Assembly: GCF_900114995.1 (NCBI RefSeq)
Contig: NZ_FOUX01000002.1
Location: forward strand, 868,001-932,000
Length of the DNA: 64,000 nt
Direction: 5' to 3'
DNA from: Chitinophaga sp. YR627
GTDB taxonomy: Bacteria > Bacteroidota > Bacteroidia > Chitinophagales > Chitinophagaceae
In this document: positions 53,801-63,458 of the stretch, one piece after another
How positions within the stretch are numbered: position 1 is the stretch's first letter
How the letters are laid out: every line of letters begins with the position of its first letter
The notes under the pieces: model-generated
The model's database searches: none
Told to the model about the DNA's origin: nothing
What the model saw: the letters and a program-made list of their open reading frames with translations, nothing else
Translations under genes and position numbers: made by a program

Positions 53801-56800
53801 GCGGGTACTACCTGCACACCACTCAGTGCGGTTGCAGCGGTACCACCCATTACCATGATCTCATCACCTTCTATTACCAGGTCTGAATTGATCGTAACAC
53901 CGGTTGATACTGTACTGCCTCCATTATCAATGGTCAGCTGTGTGCTGTCCAGGAGATAATCGTCAGCGATAGTAGTTGAACCTGTCATCAGCGCCGGCGT
54001 AATGATAATTGGTATTTCAGTTGTATAACCTGCTGGCAGACTATAAGTAAAGCTATATCCGGAACCACCTTCATCCATTTCTGCATGACTGGCAGTAACC
54101 GTGATCTTTTTATTGTTTGGATCATCACCGGTAGCATCCAGTACGGTGCCGCTGAAACCTGTAACGGTCAGTCCGGGAATAGTAGTCGCCACACCTGTCA
54201 CTTTCACCGCTTCATCTAATTCCAGGATCTTATCAGCAGTGGCTGCGAATGCATCAGCTACTGTATAGGTGCTCAGTCCTGCTGGTAATGTGATCGTCGC
54301 AGGAATAGCGTAATCTGTTGTTGCAGCTGCAGAACTGGCATCGTGAGACAGCGTGATGGAGATAGGCTCCTCGGCAGTCAGTGTGCTGTTTACGAAACTG
54401 ATTTTGATACCGGTAGTGTTACCTTCTTTCAGATCTGGTGTTACCAGTTCGATCTTCATGTCTTTGTTACCTGGTATCTCACCGGTTACATCCTGAATAG
54501 TGATCAGGGAAGAATCCACAGTGAATCCACCTGGTGTGGTAACAATCCAGAGACTTTCATCTGATTCCAGTACATTATCCGTTTTCGCTTTCACATTGGC
54601 AGGGAAAGTCACAGAGTTCTTACCTGCTTTAATAACTAAGTTGGTAGGTAACGGACTTTCCAGATCAAGGTCAGTTGCTTTTGAACTGAGACCTCTTGAA
54701 ATAGTTACCGGTACATCATATAAAGAGGTGATATCATCAGGGAAAGCAATGGTAACAGCTGCACCAGCGTCTCCTTCTTTAATCGTATTTGGTGTAGCGG
54801 TCACGATCAGTTTCAGACTGCTGTCCGCATCCACATCTTTAATAGTAATAGCAGGGCCTACATAATTATATACACGACCAGCACCTACATCATCGATCGC
54901 CAGCATCAGCAGGTCGAAATGTTCAGGTACCGGACCTTCCATTATTTTATCCGGGAATACATAGAAAGGAATCCTTGTTTCCGTAGTACCCGGTGTAATT
55001 TTGAACTCAAGACCGGAATAGTAGTTCAGATCGAAATCCACCTGGTCTTCTGCTGTTGCATTGTCCCAGTCCACATACACATCCAGCATATTGATCGTTA
55101 CCTCCGAAGTAACACCCGGCGGCAGGTGCAGGGAGAGATAACCATTATATCCTTCAGGGACCGGTCTTGGTGCATCCGGAGATACGCAGTCGGCCATGAT
55201 CTGTGAATAATTCGGATTGAGGAAAGTACTATCCTTGATCTGAATATCTTTCTGGCTGGCAACACCAATACCTAAGATCGTACCCTGGAATCGCAGAGAC
55301 AGGTTTTCGGTGTTTTCCAGTACTTTATCTGATTTTGCGCTGAAGTTAAAGATCGCGGTACCTGTCTGGTTAGCAGGGATCACGATATTCGGCGGTACAA
55401 TGTAGTCAGTATCACCGGCAGTAGATGTAGCTACACGGGAGAAACTGATGACGATATCTTCCGGACAGGTAATACCGATCGGCAGCGTAATTCTCGCTTT
55501 GGAGGTGTTACCCTCATACAGCGAGGTACTGTCAATATTCATGGTGAGCGTTCTTGGCTCATCATCCACGATGGTATAATCCACTTCTGAAGTACCGGAA
55601 ATGCTTAACAGGGAAGTACAGGTGCTTACGAGTTTCAGACGCAAGGTACGGCTGTACTGCAGCTGATCGTTTCCTATAACATGCAGGTTAGGGATAGTGA
55701 CTGTCTTAGGGGTGGTATAGTCGCCGGCAGGCACCAGGAATGCTTCCTGTGTGAGTGTAAAGTCAGTGCCCGGAGCAGCAGGATGTGCATAGTTAGATGC
55801 ATAGGCTGCATCATATTTCACCAGTACATAGGCGGGCGCATTCAGCTTACCACCTGATACGGTCAGGGTCAGACCCTGTGCAGCCTGTTCGCCATCAACG
55901 GTATTACCCTCATTACCGGACAATGTACCGTTGGAGAATTTAATGCTCACAGCAGCAAATCCGGGAACAGGGATCGTATCGATCATCGCCTTTACGGTAT
56001 CGAACTCCGTCATGGTCGTACCATAACCGGAAAGGAGACGGTAAGTTTTAAAGTTCATCGGATCGGGATCCAGTGAACCATCACGGAAGATAGCACCCAG
56101 CGATTTCATGATACCCATGGAACGGCCGTTACCATCTATACCATCAGCAACGGTATTATAAGGGAAAGAACCAGCGTCATTTATATAAAAGCGGTGACCC
56201 GGCAGGGAAACCTCCCAGGAGTCGAATTTACGCAGTGCACGGTATACGTGGCTGCGTGGCGCCTCCGGCGTTGTAGCACAACTGGCATCACGGTATACGC
56301 CGACGGTTGTTCCGGCAGCGTTCATAAATCCATACGCACAAGGGCTGGCCGCATCAGGATCATCTCCCGCGGCAGCACCCATTACGACCTGTTCTGACTG
56401 ATACAGCATGGCCTTGGTAAAACCACTGACCTGCGGCATATGCAGTACATAGTCCATAAAGAAGTAGTTGGTACTCTTCACGTAGGAAACAATGATGGTA
56501 ACCGTACCGGTTTGTCCGGTAGGATAGTTCTTATACCTGTCTACGATAGTACCTACAATGTGTACCTTATAAGGGTCCCAGTATTCACCGGTTCCGGATA
56601 CAGGAGAGATATAGCAGACAGTCGGACTTTTCAGATTAGCACTGGCCAGATAGCCGCTATTCTTAAAATCTAAAAAAGCCCTCATACCCTGAGAGCTGTC
56701 TGTTCTGATATAACTTTCGAGTAAACCTTTGCGGGTGACCTTAATACCACCGTCACTGAGGATCTCGATCTTCAGGTCATTGAATGCCGGTGTACCTCCG

Positions 56801-56955
56801 GTGGGGTTGATCACAGCTTTAACAGTCTGTGCATTTACCTCACTGCAGATAAACAGTAATAAAAATAATGGCAGCACTATCCTGCAAAGGGCATTCTGCG
56901 CTTTACTTAACGCAGCCGCAATGCTACGTCGCATAGGATCGGGAAGCTTCAACAT
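50887..56955 (-). CDS. Giant Calx-beta repeat protein with gliding-motility-type T9SS C-terminal domain
   Basis: 2022 residues. An export signal lies near residues 20-42 (CRIVLPLFLLLFICSEVNAQ). The body has about a dozen repeats of the Calx-beta type, seen as recurring DxNxxEGDE-like loops (ILADDDQLVV, VLESDESLWI, LILQGDETLKVTL) and VTVGFADP/TLPAG strands. Near 1900 is a calcium-loop stretch CDVDGDGVPDYVERF. The last 90 residues (MSPNNDGLGNETLEIENID, VTIFNRWGGTVF, PDGSYFFIIHTKDASG) form a CHU_C/type-B sorting domain. It is probably a surface adhesin exported by T9SS and held by the adjacent PorP/SprF protein. Confidence 0.92.
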   Translation of the reverse strand: MLKLPDPMRRSIAAALSKAQNALCRIVLPLFLLLFICSEVNAQTVKAVINPTGGTPAFNDLKIEILSDGGIKVTRKGLLESYIRTDSSQGMRAFLDFKNSGYLASANLKSPTVCYISPVSGTGEYWDPYKVHIVGTIVDRYKNYPTGQTGTVTIIVSYVKSTNYFFMDYVLHMPQVSGFTKAMLYQSEQVVMGAAAGDDPDAASPCAYGFMNAAGTTVGVYRDASCATTPEAPRSHVYRALRKFDSWEVSLPGHRFYINDAGSFPYNTVADGIDGNGRSMGIMKSLGAIFRDGSLDPDPMNFKTYRLLSGYGTTMTEFDTVKAMIDTIPVPGFAAVSIKFSNGTLSGNEGNTVDGEQAAQGLTLTVSGGKLNAPAYVLVKYDAAYASNYAHPAAPGTDFTLTQEAFLVPAGDYTTPKTVTIPNLHVIGNDQLQYSRTLRLKLVSTCTSLLSISGTSEVDYTIVDDEPRTLTMNIDSTSLYEGNTSKARITLPIGITCPEDIVISFSRVATSTAGDTDYIVPPNIVIPANQTGTAIFNFSAKSDKVLENTENLSLRFQGTILGIGVASQKDIQIKDSTFLNPNYSQIMADCVSPDAPRPVPEGYNGYLSLHLPPGVTSEVTINMLDVYVDWDNATAEDQVDFDLNYYSGLEFKITPGTTETRIPFYVFPDKIMEGPVPEHFDLLMLAIDDVGAGRVYNYVGPAITIKDVDADSSLKLIVTATPNTIKEGDAGAAVTIAFPDDITSLYDVPVTISRGLSSKATDLDLESPLPTNLVIKAGKNSVTFPANVKAKTDNVLESDESLWIVTTPGGFTVDSSLITIQDVTGEIPGNKDMKIELVTPDLKEGNTTGIKISFVNSTLTAEEPISITLSHDASSAAATTDYAIPATITLPAGLSTYTVADAFAATADKILELDEAVKVTGVATTIPGLTVTGFSGTVLDATGDDPNNKKITVTASHAEMDEGGSGYSFTYSLPAGYTTEIPIIITPALMTGSTTIADDYLLDSTQLTIDNGGSTVSTGVTINSDLVIEGDEIMVMGGTAATALSGVQVVPASVIIKDKTQMSAPKVTVDRTDLIEGGAGAFITVTMPLGAVPSTPLTVKITRGLSSPATSGFTGVPQTITLSGNAVTIPVPVAASSDNILADDDQLVVVVETEGYPADSITFNIIDVTINDPANTKIHFTPEPVSQGNRVKEGNTFTVRASFPPGVTAAKSLFVQVAATPASVATGADYTGLPTTFTMNPGVNHADFDIVALTDKIIENPELVRFSGAVTLLPMILVDSFDLYIDDATASDPSIAALKITFDSSGIHKGLGSTRVTVGFADPLVTSELPITINITPDPSSTADITNYVGLPTVVNLPKDSNKVTFFLSVPDNHVVEGNKTLQFAASATGYTVLPVPPLQILEIAGQALSVEKVSDAAEPAKDGAFIIKMPVAATSDVTVSFRVDYNGTNIEPLPSAVIIPAGSTQITVPVRIKDDLILQGDETLKVTLTSAVATNGGNPLNLTVDIGPAEILVTDDENATTGPKADARKLLIERIADATQPATAGAFKIRFNDPTLTAFDNVKVVYSLAGTATAGTDYAILPGYAIIPKGQSEVMVNVNPAGITYAGPDLTVQATLMDASAALPNVNWNFVDNPVATLIIYNHNIDTPTVNLFAATSQLREGDEVEFFVRLSRAITVDIPVTVDITNDIYRTLTLSGGTVNGRAVTVVVPKGAKEQSFKVKVNENELNDDDGWVKAAVRDFDLNSGNPAYYTGLASEVSNSVSDNDSMKLTFTESQYSVKVAFDTIGQPLPFTVRFNRASSRLVTVYYEFYTPAPTEIPANTLLAVAPKDYDPTIFPILLLPGQTMIDIPVPVNSVEKDKIFGMRLLRATVASNQNVPAIDSIMTASGLIKICMDCDVDGDGVPDYVERFITDGRWRDDNKGALRVHPAMSPNNDGLGNETLEIENIDKYPDNEVTIFNRWGGTVFTTKNYHNQTNNFNGKGNVGATKGQDVPDGSYFFIIHTKDASGNKDRYTGFIVIKR

Positions 56956-57145
56956 AGTACGTGTTCAGTTGTATAATCCATCAAATACTTAATAGGTCAT
57001 TGTTCAATAAAGATGGCTATCCTGGACACAGGTGATGCGCGCCAGATTTTTTGGCAGTTCATCAAACAATTCACAATCAGGTCCTCCCCCAGGAACCACC
57101 TCGTATTATCTGATAAAATAAAAGACAATACATATATATTAAATA
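56956..57145 (-). other. 5' leader of the Calx-beta/PorP operon
   Basis: Nearly 190 bases between the predicted promoter and the ATG at 56955 with no gene. No strong hairpin or known riboswitch was recognised. Confidence 0.3.
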
Positions 57146-57176
57146 CAAACATATTTGATTTTTGATACTTACACAA
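57146..57176 (-). promoter_or_regulatory. Promoter of Calx-beta/PorP operon
   Basis: On the minus strand TTG (57176-57174), 20 nt, then TATGTTTG (57153-57146), a good match to the Bacteroidota consensus. The sequence around it is very AT-rich. Confidence 0.5.
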
Positions 57177-57418
57177 ACTTATTTATGTGTTTTGTGAATA
57201 TATCAGGGTTAGAAATGTGGATAAGTAACCATAAGTATTAATGGTCAGCTTTTTGCAAATCCACATTTTCGGTGGAAAAACTATTATTTTTTTGTTTAAT
57301 AAGAGTGGCAACATCTAATTGATGTCCGGGGGAGATAAAACAGGGTCTAAAAGTACAAGTGTTCTGTTCAAAGGAAAAAAAAAGAACAAATGCATAGTTT
57401 AAACCCATAAAATAACAC

Positions 57419-57426
57419 TAGATTTG
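57419..57426 (+). promoter_or_regulatory. -7 box of ahcY promoter
   Basis: TAGATTTG matches TAnnTTTG, 16 bases before the ATG at 57443. No good TTG was found 19-20 bases upstream, so only the -7 element is supported. Confidence 0.45.
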
Positions 57427-57442
57427 CACAAAACAAGAATAA

Positions 57443-58771
57443 ATGTCTACAGTAGCAAACTCTAACATCGACTTTAACCTTGCCTACAAGGTAAAAGATA
57501 TGTCTCTGGCTGAATGGGGACGTAAGGAAATTGAACTTGCAGAAGCCGAGATGCCCGGTCTGATGTCTTTAAGAGAAGAATACGGTAACACCAGGCCTTT
57601 ACAGGGTGCGCGTATTGCCGGTTGTCTGCACATGACTATCCAGACAGCTGTACTGATCGAAACCCTGGTACACCTGGGTGCTGAAGTACGCTGGAGCTCC
57701 TGCAATATCTTCTCTACCCAGGACCACGCTGCTGCTGCTGTTGCTGCTGCAGGTGTACCTGTATTTGCCTGGAAAGGTCTGAACGAGCAGGACTTTGACT
57801 GGTGTATTGAACAGACCCTGTTCTTCGGCAGCCCTGACCGTCCGCTGAACATGATCCTGGACGACGGTGGTGACCTGACCAACATGGTATTCGATAAATA
57901 CACTGAGCTGATCCAGCACATAAAAGGTCTGAGTGAAGAAACCACTACCGGTGTTCACCGCCTGTACGAGCGTATGGAGAAAGGTACCCTGCCTATCCCT
58001 GCGATCAACATCAACGACTCTGTTACCAAATCTAAATTTGATAACAAATACGGTTGCCGCGAATCCTGCGTAGATGCGATCCGTCGTGCTACTGACGTGA
58101 TGATTGCTGGTAAAGTTGCCGTAGTTGCCGGTTTCGGTGACGTAGGTAAAGGTTCTGCTGAATCCCTGAGAGGTGCAGGCGCCCGTGTGATCGTTACTGA
58201 AATTGACCCGATCTGTGCACTGCAGGCCGCAATGGAAGGTTACGAAGTGAAAAAGATGAACGACGCTGTTAAAGAAGCTGATATCATCGTTACCACTACA
58301 GGTTGCCGCGACATCATCACTGGTGAGCACTTCAAACTGATGAAAGATAAATGTATCGTATCTAATATCGGTCACTTCGATATCGAAATCGATGTTGCAT
58401 GGCTGAACAAAAACTACGGTAATACCAAAGTTGAAATCAAACCACAGGTAGATAAATACACTATCGATGGTAAAGATATCATCCTGCTGGCTGAAGGCCG
58501 CCTGGTTAACCTGGGTTGTGCTACCGGTCACCCATCTTTCGTGATGAGTAACTCCTTCACCAACCAGGTACTGGCTCAGCTGGAACTGTGGCTGCACGCA
58601 AACAACTACGAAAACAAAGTATACGTTCTGCCTAAGCACCTGGATGAGAAAGTTGCCCGTCTGCACCTGAAGAAGATCGGTGTAGAACTGGATATCCTGA
58701 CTCCAACACAGTCTTCTTACCTGAACATCCCTGTTGAAGGTCCATTCAAACCAGATTACTACAGATATTAA
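57443..58771 (+). CDS. ahcY: S-adenosylhomocysteine hydrolase
   Basis: 442 residues, full length. Substrate-domain blocks [18 protein letters not shown] and [14 protein letters not shown]-binding block [20 protein letters not shown]; the family C-terminus KPDYYRY. It splits S-adenosylhomocysteine to adenosine and homocysteine in the methyl cycle, cytoplasmic. Its third-position choices look more biased than in neighbours, fitting high expression. Single-gene unit with its own terminator. Confidence 0.98.
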   Translation: MSTVANSNIDFNLAYKVKDMSLAEWGRKEIELAEAEMPGLMSLREEYGNTRPLQGARIAGCLHMTIQTAVLIETLVHLGAEVRWSSCNIFSTQDHAAAAVAAAGVPVFAWKGLNEQDFDWCIEQTLFFGSPDRPLNMILDDGGDLTNMVFDKYTELIQHIKGLSEETTTGVHRLYERMEKGTLPIPAININDSVTKSKFDNKYGCRESCVDAIRRATDVMIAGKVAVVAGFGDVGKGSAESLRGAGARVIVTEIDPICALQAAMEGYEVKKMNDAVKEADIIVTTTGCRDIITGEHFKLMKDKCIVSNIGHFDIEIDVAWLNKNYGNTKVEIKPQVDKYTIDGKDIILLAEGRLVNLGCATGHPSFVMSNSFTNQVLAQLELWLHANNYENKVYVLPKHLDEKVARLHLKKIGVELDILTPTQSSYLNIPVEGPFKPDYYRY

Positions 58772-58791
58772 TCTGATTAATCATTATATTA

Positions 58792-58832
58792 GCAATAGCC
58801 CGTAGCTGAACAGTTATGGGCTATTGCTTTTT
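58792..58832 (+). terminator. Terminator of ahcY
   Basis: GCAATAGCCC (58792-58801) and GGGCTATTGC (58818-58827), then TTTTTAG. Confidence 0.8.
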
Positions 58833-58881
58833 AGTTGTATAACCCATTATCTGTCACGATGGAGTATCCACGTAATTCCAC

Positions 58882-58889
58882 TAATTTTG
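58882..58889 (+). promoter_or_regulatory. -7 box of pdxJ promoter, 4 nt from start codon
   Basis: TAATTTTG matches TAnnTTTG and is followed by CACT and then the ATG at 58894. A start site 5-6 nt downstream would make the message leaderless. No TTG at the standard distance was found. Confidence 0.45.
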
Positions 58890-58893
58890 CACT

Positions 58894-59631
58894 ATGACCA
58901 AGCTAAGCGTAAACATCAACAAATTTGCTACTCTCCGCAATGCGCGGGGTGGCAATATGCCGGATATTCTGAAAGTGGCGCAGGATTGTGAGCGTTTCGG
59001 CGCAGACGGTATCACCGTACATCCAAGACCGGATGAAAGACATATCCGCTACCAGGATGTGATCGACCTGAAACCTTTAGTAACAACAGAATTCAATATC
59101 GAAGGTTACCCTTCCAAAGAATTCATGGATCTCGTACTGTCCGTGAAACCACATCAGGCTACCCTCGTGCCCGATCCACCGGATGCCATTACTTCCAATA
59201 CCGGCTGGGATACCATTCAGCACCAGTCCTTCCTCCGTGAAGTGATCGGTACACTAAAAGCTGCCGGTATCCGTGTTTCTATCTTCCTCAATGCAGAAGC
59301 AGATAAAGTAGAAGCAGCCAAAACTGCCGGTGCTGACCGTATAGAACTCTATACCGGCCCATATGCAGAAGAGTATGAACGTGCCCGTACACAGCCACAG
59401 AACCTCCAGTTATTCAATGCCTATAAGGACACTGCCCGCGCAGCTACCGCCATTGGCCTGGAACTGAATGCCGGACATGATCTGAACCTCGATAACCTGC
59501 GCTTCTTCAAACTGCATATCCCGCAGTTAAAAGAAGTATCTATCGGACATGCGCTGGTATGTGATGCGCTGTATTATGGTCTGGAAAATACCATCCAGTT
59601 GTACAAAAGACAACTCACAGAAGTTGAATAG
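58894..59631 (+). CDS. pdxJ: Pyridoxine 5'-phosphate synthase
   Basis: 245 residues. KLSVNINKFATLRNARGGN opening, DGITVHPRPDERHIRYQDV, TLVPDPPDA and IELYTGPYAEEYE are all PdxJ blocks, with AGHDLNLDNL near the end. It condenses 1-deoxyxylulose phosphate with 3-amino-2-oxopropyl phosphate in vitamin B6 synthesis. The start is fixed by the conserved N-terminus. It is convergent with porQ and shares a terminator with it. Confidence 0.97.
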   Translation: MTKLSVNINKFATLRNARGGNMPDILKVAQDCERFGADGITVHPRPDERHIRYQDVIDLKPLVTTEFNIEGYPSKEFMDLVLSVKPHQATLVPDPPDAITSNTGWDTIQHQSFLREVIGTLKAAGIRVSIFLNAEADKVEAAKTAGADRIELYTGPYAEEYERARTQPQNLQLFNAYKDTARAATAIGLELNAGHDLNLDNLRFFKLHIPQLKEVSIGHALVCDALYYGLENTIQLYKRQLTEVE

Positions 59632-59651
59632 CCAACATAACGATATGCATA

Positions 59652-59684
59652 AAAAAGGGATGACAGCAGCTGTCATCCCTTTTT
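59652..59684. terminator. Bidirectional terminator between pdxJ and porQ
   Basis: AAAAAGGGATGACAG, CAG loop, CTGTCATCCCTTTTT: a perfect 15-bp stem with A and T tracts on either side, serving both convergent genes. Confidence 0.88.
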
Positions 59685-59694
59685 CGTTTTATTC

Positions 59695-60747
59695 CTAATA
59701 CCGCCATTCCTTTAACGGTAAATTGATACCCAGCTGATTGAGCGCCTCACTTCGCTGATACCAGGAACGGGCATATCTTAACTGCAACCTTCTCGTAATG
59801 ATCCCCACGCCACCGGAAAAACCACTCATCCCCTTTTGCTGCGGCATCCCCAGCTCCTGCCGGCGCAGATGGTTATACGCCGCAGTCAGCTCAATATACC
59901 GCCCTATCTCCCATTGCGCAGCCAGTACAAAATGCCGGAAGATCTTATCCGCTGCTCCACCTGTACTTGCCGTATCACCATCAGAGATAATTGTTCCCTC
60001 CTGAAAATCAGGATCTGCATAACGCACATCAAACTGATGCACATGATGGATGGTCGCTGAAAACTGTAAAGGCGCACTTTCCAGTTTCTTCGAAACACCC
60101 ACCTGCAGATCGAAAGGCAAAGGCTCCTGGTTTCCCTTGGTATAGGTCTTCAGTTGCACGCCCATATTGCGGAACACCAGGCCAGCCTGCCAGTGGTGCG
60201 CCGTATCCTGGTAATTCAGCCCCACATGGAATACCAGTCCGGAAGCCTTATACTGCTGATAAGCAGAATGTACATATTGCATCGTAATACCATAATACCA
60301 CCTTTCCAGATAACGGCGGGAAGCAGTCACCTGAATCGACATATCCCGGGGCCAGAAAGTACCCTGCGCCATGCCGGTAGCATCTGTCTCCGTGATCCTC
60401 CCATAATTGATATATTGAATACCACCCGCAAAAGTGGTCTGGTATTTCTCTGCATGATAGCCGAAAAGCGCATGGGCATACTGTACGCCCCCGAAATAAT
60501 TGGTATAATTCACCTGCAGGTGCTGATCCATGGATGGACGGAGTAAGGCAGGGTTTAGAGAAGACAGGGCAATGTCGTTATTCTGTAAACTCACATTCGC
60601 GCTACCCAATGCAGCAACGTGCGGGGCCACCGGAAGATCAAGAAAGGAAAACACATTCTTTCCACCCAGCACCTGGGCTTTGGCAGAAGGTATCAGACAA
60701 CATAGGTATGGCAATGCGAGCAATAGCGCAATAATGTTCTTCCTCAT
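59695..60747 (-). CDS. porQ: Type IX secretion system protein PorQ
   Basis: About 350 residues from the ATG at 60747 (MRKNIIALLLALPYLCC), which gives a proper signal peptide ending KAQ. The frame is open upstream to 60843, but that part crosses the lon terminator and is not plausible protein; an ATG at 60756 is the other option. NVFSFLDLPVAPHVAALGSA, DIALSSLNPALLRP and NYFGGVQYAH match PorQ, a T9SS outer-membrane beta-barrel acting with PorU/PorZ in the attachment complex. The C-terminal strands look complete. Confidence 0.88.
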   Translation of the reverse strand: MRKNIIALLLALPYLCCLIPSAKAQVLGGKNVFSFLDLPVAPHVAALGSANVSLQNNDIALSSLNPALLRPSMDQHLQVNYTNYFGGVQYAHALFGYHAEKYQTTFAGGIQYINYGRITETDATGMAQGTFWPRDMSIQVTASRRYLERWYYGITMQYVHSAYQQYKASGLVFHVGLNYQDTAHHWQAGLVFRNMGVQLKTYTKGNQEPLPFDLQVGVSKKLESAPLQFSATIHHVHQFDVRYADPDFQEGTIISDGDTASTGGAADKIFRHFVLAAQWEIGRYIELTAAYNHLRRQELGMPQQKGMSGFSGGVGIITRRLQLRYARSWYQRSEALNQLGINLPLKEWRY

Positions 60748-60771
60748 AGGAAGCATAAAGCTAAAAAAAAT

Positions 60772-60809
60772 ACCGAAGCCATTCCCGTCATCTGGAGAAT
60801 GGCTTCGGT
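60772..60809 (-). terminator. Terminator of lon
   Basis: ACCGAAGCCATTC and GAATGGCTTCGGT form a perfect 13-bp stem; on the minus strand it is followed by ATTTTTTTT. It lies 73 bases after the lon stop, between lon and porQ. Confidence 0.85.
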
Positions 60810-60881
60810 TTAAACCCTTAAAACAATCAACATTAGTATCCATTGCCGGTCACAACTGTTAAAAAGACCAGCAGTGAAATG

Positions 60882-63284
60882 TTACTTCTTTAATAACGCT
60901 ATATCGACAACTTGGTTCATTTCTTTTACAAAATGAAATTTCAGGCCTTTGATATAATCGGGATTGATCTCTTTAATATCTTTTTCATTCTGCCAGCACA
61001 GGATGATTTCCTTGATACCCGCCCTTTTGGCAGCCAGGATCTTTTCCTTGATACCTCCTACCGGCAGTACCTGTCCGCGCAGGGTGATCTCGCCCGTCAT
61101 TGCCAGATAAGACTTCACCTTTCTACCCGTGAAAGCAGAGGTCAGCGCCGTCAGCATGGTAATACCCGCACTCGGACCATCCTTCGGTACAGCGCCTTCC
61201 GGCACGTGCACGTGAATGGTACGCTGTCCGAATAACTTCGGATCGATCTTGAACTCAGCCGCATGTGCCTGCAGATAGCTCAAAGCCGTACTTACAGACT
61301 CCTTCATCACATTTCCCAGGTTACCGGTCAGTTTCAGCTCTCCTTTTCCTTCACTCAGACTGGTCTCGATAAACAGGATATCGCCACCTACATATGTCCA
61401 GGCCAATCCTACGGCTACACCGGGAGGATTACCCACTTTATAGATCTCATTGGAATAACGCCCTTTACCCAGGATACGCTCTACATGCTCTTCTGTCAGA
61501 CTATCCGGAATTTCTTCCTCCAGCGCCACATCTTTGGCGATCGCACGCATGATAGAAGCCAGTTGTCTGTCCAGTTCACGTACACCGCTTTCACGGGTAT
61601 AATCCTGCACGATCCTTTCCAGCATACCATTGCTGATACGCATTTTCAGGGCCTTAAGACCATGCGCCTCTTTCTGTTTTGGTACCAGGTGACGCTTCGC
61701 GATCTCCACTTTTTCTTCAATGGAATAACCACTCAGGTCTATGATTTCCAGCCTGTCGCGTAAAGCAGGGCTGATCGCATTGATATTATTCGCAGTAGCG
61801 ATAAACAACACCTTGCTCAGGTCATATTCCAGCTCCAGGTAGTTGTCATAAAAAGTACCGTTCTGTTCAGGATCCAGTACTTCCAGCATCGCAGAACTTG
61901 GATCGCCACGGTGATCGTTACCTATTTTATCGATCTCATCCAGGATCATTACCGGATTAGAGGTTTTCACCTTACGGATGGACTGTAACAGACGACCCGG
62001 CATCGCGCCGATATAAGTCTTACGGTGACCTCTGATCTCGCTTTCGTCATGCAGACCGCCAAGGCTGAGTCTTACATATTTACGACCAATAGCGCTGGCG
62101 ATAGAACGCCCCAGAGAGGTTTTACCAATACCCGGAGGACCAACAAAACACAGGATAGGCGACTTCATATCCCCTTTCAGTTTCAGTACAGCCAGATATT
62201 CCAGGATACGCTCCTTGATCTTGTCCATACCATAATGGTCGTTATCCAGTATCTTTTTCGCCTTTTTCAGGTCGTAGCTGTCTTCTGTATAATGCTTCCA
62301 TGGCAGATCCAGCATCAGATCCAGGTGGTTATACACCACAGAGTAATCCGGTGTGCTGGGGTGCATACGCTCCAGCTTCTCGATACCCTTACGGAACAGT
62401 TCAGCGGCAGCTTCTGTCCACTGTTTTGTTTCCGCCTTACGTTGCAATTCCTTCACTTCACGGTCGTTAGAATCGCCGCCCAGTTCTTCCTTGATGGATT
62501 TCAGCTGTTGCTGCAGGAAATATTCACGTTGTTGTTTATCGAGATCTGCCTTGGTTTTATTGGTAATCTTGTTTTTCAGCTCCGCCAGTTGCAGTTCCAC
62601 CTGTAGCAGCTTCAGTAACAACTCTGCACGGGTGCGCAGGTTATTGATTTCCAGCAACTGCTGTTTATCTTTCAGATCACAGTTCAGATTGGAGGATACG
62701 AAGTGCACCAGGAAAGACTCATTTTCAATGTTCTTCAGGATGATGCTGGCCTCAGATGGCAGGTTAGGCGATAACTGAATGATCTGACCTGCCAGGTCTT
62801 TGATGGAGGAGATATATGCGTCAAATTCCGGATCGTCTGTCACTATTTCATCCTGCAGCAATTCGATGCGGGCTTTGAAATAAGGATCTTCCGAAACTAC
62901 TTCACTGATCTTAAAACGTTTACGACCCTGAATAATGATGGTTGTGCCACCATCCGGCATTTTTATCAGTTTAACAATGCGGGCAACGGTGCCTACATTG
63001 GAAAGATCTACAAGGTTGGGATCCTCAACGGTACTATCCTTTTGTGCAACCACGCCGATCAGCTTATCTGCCTTATAGGCATCATTGACTGCCTTTATGG
63101 ATTTGTCTCTGCCAACGGTAATTGGCAGCACTACGCCAGGAAAAAGTACTGTATTTCTAAGTGGCAATAACGCCAGTTCTTCAGGTATTTTATCATCTTC
63201 CAGCCCATCAGTCTCCTCGTTCAGAGGGATAATCGGCATGAACTCCATCTCTTCTTCCGAGTTTGCAAAATAGAATTTATTCAT
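60882..63284 (-). CDS. lon: ATP-dependent protease Lon
   Basis: 800 residues. N-terminal substrate domain ([20 protein letters not shown]), coiled region, AAA+ module with [15 protein letters not shown] (Walker A) and ILDEIDKIG (Walker B), then the protease domain with [11 protein letters not shown] (catalytic Ser about residue 706) and [14 protein letters not shown] (catalytic Lys about 749). It degrades misfolded and regulatory proteins in the cytoplasm. No standard housekeeping promoter was recognised upstream. Confidence 0.97.
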   Translation of the reverse strand: MNKFYFANSEEEMEFMPIIPLNEETDGLEDDKIPEELALLPLRNTVLFPGVVLPITVGRDKSIKAVNDAYKADKLIGVVAQKDSTVEDPNLVDLSNVGTVARIVKLIKMPDGGTTIIIQGRKRFKISEVVSEDPYFKARIELLQDEIVTDDPEFDAYISSIKDLAGQIIQLSPNLPSEASIILKNIENESFLVHFVSSNLNCDLKDKQQLLEINNLRTRAELLLKLLQVELQLAELKNKITNKTKADLDKQQREYFLQQQLKSIKEELGGDSNDREVKELQRKAETKQWTEAAAELFRKGIEKLERMHPSTPDYSVVYNHLDLMLDLPWKHYTEDSYDLKKAKKILDNDHYGMDKIKERILEYLAVLKLKGDMKSPILCFVGPPGIGKTSLGRSIASAIGRKYVRLSLGGLHDESEIRGHRKTYIGAMPGRLLQSIRKVKTSNPVMILDEIDKIGNDHRGDPSSAMLEVLDPEQNGTFYDNYLELEYDLSKVLFIATANNINAISPALRDRLEIIDLSGYSIEEKVEIAKRHLVPKQKEAHGLKALKMRISNGMLERIVQDYTRESGVRELDRQLASIMRAIAKDVALEEEIPDSLTEEHVERILGKGRYSNEIYKVGNPPGVAVGLAWTYVGGDILFIETSLSEGKGELKLTGNLGNVMKESVSTALSYLQAHAAEFKIDPKLFGQRTIHVHVPEGAVPKDGPSAGITMLTALTSAFTGRKVKSYLAMTGEITLRGQVLPVGGIKEKILAAKRAGIKEIILCWQNEKDIKEINPDYIKGLKFHFVKEMNQVVDIALLKK

Positions 63285-63401
63285 CTGCGTAATTTAAACA
63301 GAAAAGCGGCCAATTTGTCAGCCTGCGACCCCTTTTCCTTTCTTTTTTATAAGCATAGGTATATTGTCAAGATTAATGCCACGAACAGAAAAAGCTAAAA
63401 T

Positions 63402-63434
63402 TAAAAAAGTCACCCCGCTTTCAGACGAGGTGAC
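63402..63434 (-). terminator. Terminator after outer-membrane beta-barrel gene
   Basis: GTCACC/GGTGAC with an inner CG pair; on the minus strand followed by TTTTTTAATTTT. It lies 25 bases after the stop at 63459. Confidence 0.7.
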
Positions 63435-63458
63435 CTGTAATATGATCTGACCAATATC

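Noticed and set aside
57300-57440. Possible SAH riboswitch before ahcY
   Set aside because: Only a small CATC/GATG hairpin and G-rich stretch are seen; the conserved core of known SAH riboswitches was not recognised.
57599-58666. 355-codon antisense ORF inside ahcY
   Set aside because: The sense strand encodes a full, highly conserved enzyme; the antisense frame is open because of biased codon use.
60748-60843. 32-residue N-terminal extension of porQ
   Set aside because: It crosses the perfect lon terminator hairpin and precedes an ideal signal peptide, so the start was moved to 60747.
62025-62606. 193-codon plus-strand ORF opposite lon
   Set aside because: Antisense shadow of the Lon AAA+ and coiled region.
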